64,000 nucleotides of DNA from positions 620,001-684,000 of the forward strand of contig JAPVLO010000621.1 of NCBI GenBank assembly GCA_027257055.1, in the 5' to 3' direction. Shown here piece after piece: positions 34,920 to 46,177 of this stretch. Made by a program: the position numbers and the translations under genes. This DNA is from Cephalopachus bancanus (lineage: Eukaryota; Chordata; Mammalia; Primates; Tarsiidae). Position 1 is the first letter of the stretch. Each line of letters opens with the position of its first letter. Below the pieces are notes generated by a model that saw only the letters and a list, made by a program, of their open reading frames with translations, searched no databases and was not told the origin of the DNA.

Positions 34920-35400
34920 AGATCACTCTATGAAAAAGATACCTGCACACTCATGTTTATTGAAGCATTATTCACAAAAGCAAAAGCATGGAACCAACTG
35001 TGCTGCCCATCAAACGTGGACTGGATTGAAAAAATGTAGTACATATACACAATGGAATATTATGCAGCCATAAAGAAGGATAAAATTATGAACTTCACAG
35101 CAACTTGGATGAACTTAGAGTCTATAATACTGAGTGTTCTATTACAGAAACAAATAACTGAGTACCACATATTCTCACTCATAAGCAGACCCCAAACAAT
35201 GATCATAATACTATAAGAAAGAGATTGGCAGTAGTGGGAAACTGTCAGGGGTGGGAGGGAGGACACAGTTCATCGATAAGGGTACCTGATCTCAAACCAG
35301 GTGAAGTGGGGTCCAAAGTGAAGCCCAAACTTTACCTGTACAATGACCATTTGTATACCTAACCCTGAATTGTACCCATCTTTAAAATAAAAATTAAGAA
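34920..35400 (+). mobile_element. L1 3' end, plus strand (right arm of inverted pair)
   Basis: AAAAAGATACCTGCACACTC to the poly(A) end AAAATAAAAATTAAG. It is the reverse complement, imperfectly, of 34150-34560, so the two L1 3' ends are head to head about 360 bp apart. Confidence 0.88.
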
Positions 35401-35487
35401 ATAAAACCTTCTGCTATGAGCAATTATTACATAAAATTATGTATTTCCATCCTGGTCATGTTATTTGGGTTTGCGTGATTTTCTTTC

Positions 35488-35670
35488 TTCTTTTTCTCTT
35501 TTTTTGAGTCAGGGTCTCACTGTCACCCAGAATGGAGTGCAGTGGATGATCACGACTCACTGCTGCCTTGACCTCCTGGGCTCAGACGATTCTTCTGCTT
35601 CAGCACTTCTTGAGTAGCTGGGGTTACAGGTGCATGCCACCATGCCCAGCTGGTTTTTTGTTGTTGTTGT
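35488..35670 (-). mobile_element. Half Alu (single arm), minus strand
   Basis: TTTTTGAGTCAGGGTCTCAC to CATGCCCAGCTGG. Only the right arm is present, ending in a (GTT)n run. Confidence 0.85.
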
Positions 35671-35741
35671 TGATGCTTTTGCTGTTTCAGAGAACTTGCT
35701 GACTTCCTGATACTGATATTTTTGTGACAAAAATCAAACAA

Positions 35742-36040
35742 ACCAGCCAAGCTCAGTGGCTCACACCTGTAATCCCAGCACTGGGAGGCTGAGGTAGGAG
35801 GATCGCTTCAGCCCAGGAATTTAGGACCAGTCTGGGCAATATAGCAAGAACCCGTCTCTACAATAAATCAAAAAATTAGCCAGATGTGGTGGCACACTCC
35901 TGATGTTCCAGATACTTGGGAGACTGAGGCAGAAGGATCGCCTGAGCTCAGGAGGTTGAGGCTGCAGTGGCTGAGAGCATGGCACTGCACTCCAGCCTGG
36001 GTGACAGAGGAAGAGTCTGACTCAAAAAGAAGAAAAAAAA
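35742..36040 (+). mobile_element. Alu SINE, plus strand
   Basis: CCAGCCAAGCTCAGTGGCTCAC to CTCAAAAAGAAGAAAAAAAATTAG. Complete dimer. Confidence 0.92.
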
Positions 36041-36097
36041 TTAGAACCACTCAGCTGGGCCCACTAAACCCCCTGAATCACGGAATTGTGTTTTAAC

Positions 36098-36310
36098 TTT
36101 GGGGTCAACAAACTACAGTTTATGGACCAAATCTGGCCCTCGACCCGTTTTTGGAAGTAAAGTTTTAGTGGGACACAGCCAAACTCATTCGCTTATGTTT
36201 TGTTTGTAAAGCTCTCCTGCTATAACCGTAGAGTACTAGAAACAGACTTTATGGCCCTCAAGCTTCCAATATTTACTCTCTGGCCCTTCTCAAAAAAAAA
36301 AAAAAAAAGT
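36098..36310. mobile_element. hAT (Charlie-type) DNA transposon relic
   Basis: GGGGTCAACAAACTACAGTT, AAAGTTTTAGTGGGACACAGCC and AATATTTACTCTCTGGCCCTT follow a well-known non-autonomous mammalian hAT element. An A-run follows. Confidence 0.75.
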
Positions 36311-36785
36311 TCCCATAAAGTAGTCACAGAGCAGAAAATGGTTTGCACCCTCCCTTTACAAGTGGAGTGGTGGTGAGGGAGATCGGACTGTGGAGAACCG
36401 TGGGTTGGGGAGTTGCTTCTCTGTCCCCCTGAATGGGTTAGAAGAAGTTTGCTAAACTCTATTTTAAGCCACTAAGTTTGGGGCTGGGTTGCTATGTGCC
36501 AGTGAATAAATCAATAACACTGATGGTTTTACAGCTTGTATTTTGCAATTGAAGGATACTAAAAAAGCTAGCAAGTCCTGTGAAATACTGCCAGAGCTTC
36601 TTGTTCCTTTACTAACATGGTCTTTTGCAGGTTGGATGTTCTATTAAGTGTTCTGACTTCATTAGCAGAGTGGTGATTCTGCACAACTTCTAACAACTCA
36701 AGAAGGTTTTGAGTCACAGTTTAGTCACCTTCAAACTGTGTGACCAGGGATGAGTTACTTAATCTTGTTACTGCTGGAGAAAAGT
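36311..36785. other. Single-copy DNA
   Basis: No repeat or gene that I can support. Confidence 0.35.
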
Positions 36786-37265
36786 GGTCATCACAGTGTC
36801 ATGATTAAGAACATGGGTTCTGGATTCAGACAGCCAGTGTGTAAAACTGTCTCTTTCACTTACTGAGGGGTGGTAGTCAATGGCATGAATGCTGTAGTCA
36901 ATTACCCTGGGTTCACATCTGGGCTAGGAATCTGCTTGCTGTGTGTCCTTGAGCAAACAGCCTCTCTGGGGATCAGTTCCTTCATCTGTAAAATGAGGAA
37001 AATAACACTAACTACTTCATAGTGTTCTTGGGAACACTCAAATAATTTAATATTTTTGTAAAGTACTTAGAATGGCACAAAATAAGCTTTATGTAAGAGT
37101 TCATGAATACATTTCTGACTTTGAAAGCCCCAAAAGATCATTTAAGATCTGCATGTCTCAGTTTCTTCATTGGTAAAATAAAGTAAAATAAGTGCACATA
37201 CTTTCTATGGTTATTGTGATGATTACCATAATGTTTGAAAGTACTTAGAACAGTGCCTGGCATAC
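36786..37265 (+). repeat. Cluster of MIR fragments
   Basis: Three MIR-like pieces: 36786-36865 (GATTAAGAACATGGGTTCTGG), 36880-37090 (TGCTGTGTGTCCTTGAGCAA; CATCTGTAAAATGAGG) and 37130-37262 (CTCAGTTTCTTCATTGGTAA; AACAGTGCCTGGCAT). All plus strand. Confidence 0.8.
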
Positions 37266-37364
37266 AAGACCTCAAACATATCCACTGTTGTCATTGTTTG
37301 TACCATTACTCTTGCCATTGTGTTACTGTTTACAACATATGATTGCTTTTATTTATTTTATTTT

Positions 37365-37680
37365 ATTATAGAGATGTGGGGTACAAGTCAGGATTAACTG
37401 CACAAGTAGGTGAAGTTTGGGTCTCCAACTGGTCCTCACTTTCCCTGGTTTAGGATCAGGTACCCTTTATGCTGTTATGTGCCCCCTCTCCCTCTGCTGG
37501 CAGTGTCCCATGATTGCTGATCCCTCCCTTGTGTTATTGTGGTTAATGTTCAGGTTCCACTTATGAGTGAGAACTTGGGGTATTTGGCTGCTAAGAATGC
37601 TTGTTTCCAACTCCATCCAATATGCTGAGAAGTCCATGATTTTGTCATTCTTTATGGCTGCATAATATTCCATTGTAATG
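37365..37680 (-). mobile_element. L1 3' end, minus strand
   Basis: ATAGAGATGTGGGGTACAAG, GGTCTCCAACTGGTCCTCAC and GCTGCATAATATTCCATTG are the local L1 3' UTR and ORF2 end. Confidence 0.9.
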
Positions 37681-37714
37681 CTTAACCTCACTAATATTCA
37701 GAAAAATGCATATC

Positions 37715-38370
37715 AAAACTTTTTTTTTTTAACATTTTGACTTTTGTATCACAGCTTAAAACACAAACACATTATACAGTTAGGCAGAAATATTTTCTTT
37801 TTTATATCTTTATTCTATAAGTTTCTTCTGTTTAATTTTTTTGTTTTGCTTTTGAAACTTTTTTGTTAAAAATTAAAACATAAATACAACATGTTAGCTT
37901 GGCCTACACAGAGTCAGGATCATCAATATCTGGAAGATCTCTGAGTACAATGACATGCACAGAGCTGTCATCTCCTAGAATAACAATGCTTTTTTTCTGG
38001 AATAACTCCTGAAGGACCTGAGGCTGTTTTACAGCTAACTTTTTTTTAATAGGTAGAAAGAGTACACTCCAAAATAAAGATGAAAATACAGCATAGTAAA
38101 TACATAACCAGTAAATTGGTTTTTTATTATCCTCATCAAGTGTTATGTACTGTCTGTAATTATATGTGCCATGCTTTTATAGGGCAGGCAACACAGTAGA
38201 TTTGTTTAGACCAGCATTACTACAAACACCTGAGTAATCCATTGAGCTATATTAGGACAGCTATACTAGGTGATAGAAATTTTTCATTCCATTATAACCT
38301 TATGGAATCACATTGTATATGTGGTCTGTCGCTGACTGAAACGTCATTATGTGGTGCATAACTGTAAATT
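37715..38370. mobile_element. Tigger/pogo-like DNA transposon relic
   Basis: GTTAGCTTGGCCTACACAGAGTCAGGATCATC, GAGCTGTCATCTCCTAGAAT and GTCGCTGACTGAAACGTCAT with GTGGTGCATAACTGTA at the right end follow a known primate Tigger-group element. Transposase coding is lost. Confidence 0.75.
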
Positions 38371-38399
38371 AGGCTCTGTTTGCATGTCACATGCTCTTA

Positions 38400-38670
38400 G
38401 CATTGTCCAGTAGAACCTTCTGTGATGATGGACATGTTCTCTATCTGTGCCAGCCCAATATGTTAGCCAATGTTCACATGTGGCTGTTAAGTGCTTGGAA
38501 TGTGGTTAATATGATAGAGCAATTGAATTTCTAATTTTATTTGACCTTAATGTGTTTAAATTTCAATGTCATCAATGACTAAATAACTGAGTTTTGCATT
38601 TTATTTAATATAAAATTTAAATTTGACTAGTGGCTAGCCTATTTAATAGTGCAGCTCTAACTTAAAAATG
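38400..38670. mobile_element. MER5A-like hAT element
   Basis: TTCACATGTGGCTGTTAAGTGCTTGGAATGTGG and TTGACTAGTGGCTAGCC are diagnostic MER5-type phrases with inverted-repeat ends. Confidence 0.85.
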
Positions 38671-38985
38671 ACTGTTCAATACATGGACCTCTGCCACACA
38701 TTTATGTTGATGAAGGGAAGAGGAGATAAAAGGTGGAAGATGATGTGGACCCTGACCAAATGTACTGATTTCACAGGCTGGTAGTCAAAGTCTGAAAACT
38801 CCTTCCAAATGTACTGCATTCACAGCGCTCTATTAAAGCCACCCAGGGAATAATGGCAGAACAGAAAGAGGTGTTTGATTATTTGATGGAAAGCTCAACT
38901 TTCAACTGATGAATGATAATGTGAAAACCAAATTACCCTCAGGGCCCTGTGAGGGAGAATGAGAGATTTGGACTATCACAAATAG
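38671..38985. other. Single-copy DNA
   Basis: No feature recognised. Confidence 0.35.
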
Positions 38986-39000
38986 CAGCTACTATTTTTT

Positions 39001-39250
39001 TTTTTTTTGAGTTGGAGTCTCACTCGGTCGCCCAGACTGGAGTGCAGTGGCCACTCCTGGCCACCGCAGCCTCGACCTGCTGGGCTCCGGCAGTCCTACC
39101 GCCTCAGCCTTCCGAGTAGCTGGAATTACAGGCATGTGCTACCATGCCCGGCTGATTTTTTTATTTATTGTAGAGATGAGGTCTCGCTGCCCAGGCAGGT
39201 CTCGAACCCATGGGCTCAGGCAATCCACTCACCTCAGCCTCCCAAAGGCG
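39001..39250 (-). mobile_element. Alu SINE, 5'-truncated, minus strand
   Basis: From poly(T)/GAGTTGGAGTCTCACTCGGT to CCTCCCAAAGGC, lacking the last 35 or so bases of the left arm. The duplication GCAGCTACTATTTTTT occurs on both sides (about 38985-39000 and 39251-39266). Confidence 0.92.
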
Positions 39251-39266
39251 CAGCAGCTACTATTTT

Positions 39267-40250
39267 TTAAAGACTTCTATGAGGGGGTTCTGAGTTATCA
39301 TTGAGCCAAACTATGGGTAGAATTTAGGACAATCATCAGCACCTTAAGAAGACCCAATGGATTCAATAGCCAGTGCTCAGTCCCATGTATGAACTTAATC
39401 CCAGATGGTCTATGGAAGTCAATAACAGATTCATGGTTTCCAAATTCCCTCCCAGCATTTCATTCCTATAGATAGCTTTAAAAGTTCACCCAAATATGTG
39501 TGTCCTTGTGCTTATTTCTTGATTTTCCAGGTGTATCTTATCCAAATAAGCTCAGAAAGTATTCAGAATGAGCATGATGCCTCAACTTTATTCATCATTG
39601 ACTAGGGAGCCAAAGTCTCTTGATGTATTTCACTCTTCATTTCTATTTCTGGGACAAATGAAGACACAGATACCGATAGCTTTGTCTGATGACTCACTAA
39701 CTAACAAATTAGTTTCCTGCTCAACCTTCCAAAAACCCAAATATTAAAAATAACAGTATTCTACTATGTATCAAAGCTAACTTCCTCAAAGACTTGCTGG
39801 AACTGGAACAGTGAAGTCAAGCTCAGCACTGTCATGGTGATGTTTAATGGTTCTTTGTCGTTTGATGGTGTGCCTCTTACTCATTTTGGCCAAACTGAAA
39901 TGATAAGAGATGAGTTGTGGAGAGAGATGAAGATGTCTTTGAACTTTACTACCCCAAATTCTTCAGGCATCAGTAGTTGAGGAAGGCTATAACTGAGCTT
40001 CATGCTTTATGTAAATGTGTAATTATAAAATACACCTGGAGTCCTTTCTCTATGCAAGGCACTGTGCTATCCTTTCTCTATGCAAGGCACTGTGCTATCC
40101 TTTAGTAAATAGAGCTTACTTTGGTGTCACAGTGAAGTTTACAGTTAAGAACAAGGTCAAGGATTTCCTTTCTTTGGTTTTGTTTGTTAATAAGATAAGC
40201 AGCCAATTTTGCCTTTAAATACAAGAGATCCTGGAGTATAACACCATCAC
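39267..40250. other. Single-copy DNA with short duplications
   Basis: No exon recognised. It holds one copy of a 59-bp direct repeat (39711-39769; partner at 41014-41073) and a tandem duplication of a 28-bp unit containing CTATGCAAGGCACTGTGCTA (about 40043-40098). Confidence 0.5.
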
Positions 40251-40705
40251 TATTGGGTCAAATTGTGTCCTCTGAGAAATGATGTGTTCAAACCCTAATC
40301 CCCTCTCATACTTTCGAATTGTGACCTTATTTGGAAATAGGGTCTATTCAGAGGTAATCAAGTTCAAATGAGTTAATTAGAGTGAACCCTAACTCAATTT
40401 CATGCATGTCCTTATTAAAAAAAAAGAAAATTTGGACACAAAACAGACTTGAGTAGAGAAACAATTATGTGAAGAGAGACAAGGAGAACCCAGCCATGGA
40501 CAAGCCAAGGAATGGCTGAGCTTTCCAGAAGTCAGGGGGAGACCTGGAACATGTCTTACCTGAGCACCTTCAGAGGAAATGTAGCCCTGCCAACATCTTA
40601 ATTTTGGATGTCTAGCTCCAGAACTGTGAGATAAGAAATGTCTGTTGTCCTAAGCCATCCGATTCGTGGTCCTTTGTGGCCCTGGGAAACAAATACAGGC
40701 TCTAA
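40251..40705 (+). mobile_element. MaLR (MLT1-like) LTR relic
   Basis: AAATTGTGTCCTCTGAGAAA, GTGACCTTATTTGGAAATAGGG and CCAGAACTGTGAGATAAGAA with a TTAAGCC-type tail are typical of an old mammalian LTR family. Confidence 0.75.
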
Positions 40706-41500
40706 AGAAAACCACTTTGGCAGGAATATGATGTAACTCACTAATGTAAGAGAACTGACTTGATGAGGACAGAAATGTGAGATGATCATGAGACTGTTGG
40801 ACGAGGGTCAACACACAGGTGTATTCAATCCAGAAAATGAGGAAAAGGTTCTAACATGACTTCAAAAAAGTAATGCCTGCATGCTTTCCTCCATTCAGAT
40901 GCACAGAATGTATGTGACAATGACCTTCACGTATCATCACAATCATTGGTCCATGCATATTATTTTTGCTTCTGTTTTTTGCATGTGTGTCCTCTTGCAA
41001 CTTATCTTTAAATCAGTTTCCTGCTTAATCTTCCAAAAACCCAAATATTCACAATAACAGTATTCTACTATGTCTTTTAATTTATTGACTCTTAGCTGTT
41101 TTCTTTTCTTCAATTACTGTCTAGTATGTCCATTTTCTTTGCAGTCTTCAATTTAGTTTTCATTCTGTTCTCAGTGGAGACTTAAATTGTTTTCAAAACT
41201 CTTTTTCTGTTATAAAACTACTGATGCTAAGAGCAGCCTCACACATAAATGCTTGGGTATTTGGTGTGTTTTTCTGGCACTTGTTTCACTTTGCTAGATC
41301 AGGTTTACCTCCCAATCTGTGGGATCAAACATTTCCACTTCCCTTTCACTCCTCCCACATATTATCCGACCTTTTAGTGCTAAGGCTTTATCTACATCTA
41401 TACCTATATTTATATCCATGTTATTTCTTATGCTATTTAAGGTTGTTGTAATAGAGGATAGCACACTTGTTTGTGAATGTTTTATTTATATTTAGCAACT
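40706..41500. other. Single-copy DNA
   Basis: Second copy of the 60-bp direct repeat at 41014-41073. No gene recognised. Confidence 0.4.
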
Positions 41501-41950
41501 GTTGTGATTTGAATGGAGCCCTTCCCTCCTGCAAAATATATTTCCAAGGCCTAACCCAAGGCACATGTGAAAATGACCTTATTGGCAAGTAGGGAATCGC
41601 CAGAGGCGATCAAATTAAGATGAGGTCATTAGGACAGGGCCTAATCCAATATGTCCTAGTAATAAGAAAAGATACCCAGAGACAGAGACAGAAAGAATGC
41701 CCTGCAATGACAGAGACAGATACTGAAATAAGCCATTTATAAGCCAAGGAACACCAGGGATTGCCAGCAACACTAGAAGCTAAGAGAAAGACATGGAACA
41801 GATTCTCTCCTTGAGATTTCCGAGAGAGTAGGGCCCTGCTGACTCCTTACAGTCGGTCTCCAGAACTGTGAGAGAATACATTTCTGTTGGTTTTAGCCTC
41901 CTAGTTTGTGGGTCTTTGTTACAGCAGCCTTTGGAAACAAATACAGTAAC
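41501..41950 (+). mobile_element. MaLR (MLT1-like) LTR relic, second copy
   Basis: GATTTGAATGGAGCCCTTCC, AAATTAAGATGAGGTCATTAGG and CTCCAGAACTGTGAGAGAAT parallel the element at 40251-40705 in the same orientation. Confidence 0.78.
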
Positions 41951-42326
41951 CCTCTAAGTTGCAGAGCATTGTTCAGATGTTCAGACCATCATGGAACAGT
42001 AAACCCCACTTTTTAATTTTTGAACATTCAGGTCACAGACAATGAGCATGAAAAACTCTTTGTAACTTTTGCTTTGCTTGCCAAGTCAGATCTTTTCCAA
42101 TATAATTCACATACTAACAATACAAATGCATTTAATTTTTTATCACCATAGTCACTTTCATAAAATTATGCTTGTGGAAGAATTCATCTTACTATTATAT
42201 TCTAATCTTAATTACAACTTCTTGAATAACTTGGATCTTGTATTTTGAATAGTTTATAAACTCCTAGTCTATTGCATTTAAGTTTATTTTGCTCTCAATA
42301 ATTATTGGGAACAGTAGCCTTCATAG
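41951..42326. other. AT-rich single-copy flank of the provirus
   Basis: No feature recognised. The last four bases, ATAG, are part of the probable target duplication. Confidence 0.4.
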
Positions 42327-42870
42327 TGTTATGACCGGTGTGCAAGAAATAAAATGCCAACGTGTAGGAGATTAGATCCTGAGTCTTTAATCAGCTGGCG
42401 ACTGAGAGAGGGCAATAGCCACTGAAAACTCTCCATCCCCAGCATAAACAAGGACGGCTTATATATGTAATGTAGCTAAAAAAATGCAGTTTCTGTAACT
42501 ATGGTAATTAAAGGTTACATATCAGGAAGGAACAGAAAACAGGGAAGTGGGTACTGTAGCTAATTTGGCAGTTTTGCTGTTTATTTAGTTGGCTTTCAAC
42601 CAGGTACTTTTTTGCAAAATTAATATTTTTGAAACAGGATGCGAGTGGTGTTGGGGATTTCAAAGAAGAAGCTATCAGTTACAGTTCAGAGGCCAAGAAC
42701 AGTTGTGGTTACATGTGGTGGGGGGGCGGGGAGCTGCATCTGGGTGCTGTGTCTGGGCAACAGGCATTCAAGTAAAATGGAAACTTTTAACAAGATAGCA
42801 TTACTTATGTCAAACAAGCTTTCATAGGTTATCAAGGTTATACAGACATACAGGTTTTACAGACATTTCA
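42327..42870 (-). repeat. 3' LTR of the provirus
   Basis: Edges TGTTATGACC and ACAGACATTTCA. On the minus strand a TATA-like box is read from 42459-42467 and an ATTAAA-type signal from 42386-42391, giving a short R/U5. 544 bp. It has an extra 8-9 bp (CTTTCAACC region near 42594) absent from the 5' LTR. Confidence 0.95.
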
Positions 42871-42884
42871 TTCCCTCCTTTTAT
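42871..42884 (-). promoter_or_regulatory. Polypurine tract (plus-strand primer site)
   Basis: On the minus strand AAAAGGAGGGAA lies directly before the 3' LTR, the place and composition expected for the retroviral polypurine tract. Confidence 0.9.
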
Positions 42885-43313
42885 TTGTGCATGAATTAAA
42901 TCATTGACTCATCAGTTATTGACAAGGGACTACAGTGGGTTCCAATAAACATAAGTTTTACAGAGTTAATGCATTGTTTGACAAACTGGATAATTCAGTT
43001 GAGTACCAGGGCCATATAAGTAAACCAAGGACGAGAAGGACAAGGGAGCCTGCTAGACTAGTGAGGAGAGTAGTTAACCATGGTTTTCAATCGAGCATAG
43101 AGTGGAACCAAGATTTATTCTTCTCTAGGTTTCTTTGTCGTCTGTCTGTGTTTTCCTTGATTTTACAGAGTGTATCTTTGATAATGCCTGGCTTATTGAC
43201 ATAGAAACAACAGGCCTCCCTGAGAGCAGCACAAAGCCCTCCTTGGGATAAAAGAAAGTAGATCTAAGCCTTTGCGATTTTGGAGGACAACATCTGCAAG
43301 GGAATCTACTTGG
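42885..43313 (-). pseudogene. env: env transmembrane subunit, C-terminal part (decayed)
   Basis: Minus-strand reading of about 43320-43205 shows the heptad/immunosuppressive-like region of a gamma-type TM (LQNRKGLDLL is visible), followed by a frame change before the cysteine-rich motif. Sequence towards 42885 should hold membrane anchor and tail but has stops in all frames. Confidence 0.75.
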
Positions 43314-43586
43314 TCATGATTGCATGTACTTTAAATCAGAATTAATATCTTGTGCAAGGTTGGCCAAGCCTAACTCTTCACTAACTAAAACTGCGGTGCT
43401 GAGTGCTGAAGTTCTGGCTATGCTTAACCCAATTAACACCAGCACAAGGAATGAGACAGCACACTTATGGTGGGTTACAGGGAGACCAGGGGGATTTAAC
43501 AATGGGGATCCCTGAGGACCACTATAAGTGTATACTTGGGGCAACACCTGAACAGTTACACATAAGGTAGGCTTATTAGTTAACAT
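43314..43586 (-). pseudogene. env: env: SU/TM junction and fusion-peptide-like segment (decayed)
   Basis: The 90-codon open stretch has a proline-rich first half and a hydrophobic segment at residues about 43-68 (SFLVLVLIGLSIA), the position of the N-terminal TM fusion peptide in gamma-type Env, followed by a helical region. The usual SU/TM furin-type cleavage site is not evident: HHKCAVS precedes the hydrophobic run. It ends at a stop. Confidence 0.8.
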
Positions 43587-44496
43587 TTCAGTGGTTATGC
43601 AGGTTGAAAGGTCTATGTGGCAAGCAAGCCAGGTATCAGCTGGATTCAGACATAGTTGTAGGCTGTGGATTCAGACATAGTTACAGTAAGAGACAATTTA
43701 CAGATTTCGGCAAATGGAGAGGCTATTAAGTTGAAATTTACAGTTACTAAACAGGAGGCCTTTCTGGATACATCCCGAGGGTGACATGGATTATTTTCTG
43801 AGAATCTTGACATGTAGTTTTGTCATGTTCTAGGTGGCATGGAACAATGGGGGCCTCAACTCCTAGGCCTACATAATAAGAAAGTTTTGCTTTTAGACAC
43901 AGCCAACAATCTGAGGCCAGATCTGGCCAGTGATATTAAGCAGATGGTGCACGTGAGTTAACATGGGAAAAAGGCTAGGTGTTTGGTGTTCTGGGGCTGC
44001 CATGGGGGATGAAAGTCCTCCGGGTGTTAGCAGAGGTGGAGGTGGCTGATGATAGCTAAGTAAGGTGTCAGTAAGTCCTGGCAATGGTCCAAACCTGGAC
44101 GGCCCTGTTTGAGTCCTGGGGAGGACTACTTGTCATTGGATGGTGAAAAGAGCTCCCGAGTCATGTCCATTTAAATAAAGTTATACTAGCCGGGCATGGT
44201 AGCTTGTGCCTGTAGTTCCAGCTACTTGGAAGGCTGAGGCGGAAGGATCGCCGGAGCCCAGCAGGTTGAGGCTGCGGTGGCCGAGAGCGGCCACTGCACT
44301 CCAGTCTGGTCGACAGAGTGAGACTCCAACTCAAAAAAAAAAAAAAGTCGTATGCCCCAGATGAATCCCATATCTCAGGAAAGGAGGGAGGGATTGTTAA
44401 CTTTTATGTATATTGGGGAATGACTAGGATGGTTTCCTCGGGCATCCTGCCATATGACAATTTTGGAGGTGTCATTTCATCCCTTGGGATAGGAAG
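43587..44496 (-). pseudogene. env: env surface subunit, central part, disrupted by an Alu
   Basis: Lies between the SU N-terminal frame and the TM frame. No long open stretch remains, and a single-arm Alu (44184-44346) sits inside. Confidence 0.6.
44184..44346 (+). mobile_element. Monomeric Alu arm inserted in env
   Basis: GCCGGGCATGGTAGCTTGTG to GAGACTCCAACTC plus 14 A. Only the right arm (about 160 bp). The possible duplication AAGTTATAC and AAGTCGTAT is imperfect. It post-dates the provirus. Confidence 0.88.
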
Positions 44497-45042
44497 TTAT
44501 AGAATATAATCCCAATGTGGACAGAAAAATTTACTAGCTTGATTACAGAGACCATGAATAGGCTGTCCTCGACATATGTAGAAATCTTTGTGTCTTAGAT
44601 CTATATAAAGAGAGTGAACCTTTCCATTGGAGGGGGCCCCTGGCTTGCAATATCTCTTGGTTGGGATGTTGTTAGCCCTACTTCCTCTTTGGCCTGATAG
44701 ATCTGATAAGTCTGTCTTGAATGAGACCAGGTCAAGAGGCTGACTGTTGGACCATTCTTTAGTATCTAATGTTATTCCCCCCATAGTGGGGGTAAAGGAG
44801 TACCAAGTGGGACGTTGAGCCCCACCTTGGAGTGCATGGGCTAAGGAAAACCAGAATAAAAACAAAAGAGTCTTAACTTGTAGCGTCCAAACCCAGAAAT
44901 GGTTGTTCATTTCTGGTCGGATCAGGGTGCCAAACTTGGAGGATGATCTTGAGTGGGTTATTAGGTCCTTTTGTACAGTCCAAAGATCCCAGGGTGGTGT
45001 GTCATTGTTGAGATTGTTAAACTCAGTTTTCTTGACTCGCAA
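44497..45042 (-). pseudogene. env: env surface subunit, N-terminal part (truncated)
   Basis: 181-codon open stretch starting MRVKKTEFNN, with an unusually long leader and a hydrophobic signal-like segment at residues about 49-70 (TLLFLFWFSLAHALQ). Downstream cysteines and an FYICRGQPIHGLC patch fit a gamma-type SU N-terminal domain. A stop follows. The start lies 75 bases after the integrase stop rather than overlapping pol, as is common in gammaretroviruses. Confidence 0.8.
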
Positions 45043-45116
45043 GTAGCGAATCAGGTCGGGATTCCATCAACCTTGAGTGGGGTTGGGGTGGTGAAGATGA
45101 CAATGTAGGGTCCTTT

Positions 45117-45800
45117 CTAGCCTGGGGCCAGTCCTTCCTTCTGGAACTTTTTGACGTAGACCAGGTTTCCAGGCTGGAATGGATAGCACGGCATTGATGG
45201 TGGGGTAGGCAGAACAGCATGGATGTTGGAATGAATAGCCTGGACCTGTTGGAGGGACTGAAGATACTTCAACAGAGATTGATTACTAATTTCTTTAAGA
45301 ATAGGCTCTTGTAACTGGGGCAACAAGGGAGGAGGTCTACCAAACATGATTTCATATGGGGTAAATCCAGCCTTATAGGGGATGCATCGGGCCCTAAGAA
45401 GGGCCAGAGGCAAAATATTTACCCATTTTTCGCCAGTCTCTATTATTAATTTAGTCAAAGTTGATTTCAAAGTTTGGTTCATGCATTCAACTTGTCCAGA
45501 GCTTTGTGGTTGGTAAGCATAATGTAATTTACAGTCGATGTTTAGTGCTTTGCTGACCAGTTGGACTATGGATGAGATGAAGGCTGGACCATTAACAGAA
45601 CCCTTAGAGAGGGGGAGCCCAAATCTAGGAATAATTTCATTTAATAGAAACCTTGTAACCTTAAGTGTGGTTTCATTTTTAGTGACAAAAGCCTCCATCC
45701 ATCCAGAAAAAGTATCTACAAACACTAGTAGATAGTTGTACCCTGCAAGGGGAGGTTTTATATCAGTAAAGTCTACCTCCCATTTCTCTCCAGGGCTCAA
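45117..45800 (-). pseudogene. pol: pol: integrase core and C-terminal domain (inactive)
   Basis: 227 codons. Integrase catalytic core with WEVDFTDI (first Asp at residue 10), then GSVNGPAF, where the second catalytic Asp of the family motif is Val (residue 69), then Glu at 105 in SGQVECMN, keeping the 35-residue spacing. Gamma-type tail GFTPYEIMFGRPPP, then a C-terminal domain with PGNLVYVKKF. The zinc-binding N-terminal domain lies upstream (45810-46090) in broken frame. Loss of the second Asp alone would abolish catalysis. Confidence 0.92.
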
Positions 45801-46177
45801 TCCTTGGGTCCTGGTACCAGTAGTAGGCTTTGGACCTTGCTTTGCATTGACCTGGATACAAGCTGGGTATCTTGTGGCTGTTTTCTCGGCCTTGTATCTT
45901 AAGTCACTGATATGGTAGAACCATTTTACAGTTCAGTCAATTTGGTGCTACCCAAATGGGTGGCAGAATTTAGTTGTTTTACCAGAGTGCATCCAAGAGT
46001 TTCAGGCAGGATAATTTTAGAGTCCTTGACCCACCATCCGGTGGGATCTTTGTGATTTTCCATCCAGTCTGCTTGTCTTTCCTCTTCTTGAGTGTAGGTG
46101 GGCTGTGGGAGAGAAGGGACCGAGAAAGTCTTAGTTAGCAGAATAGTTAGAGGCTCAACTGGGAGCTCTACAGCTTC

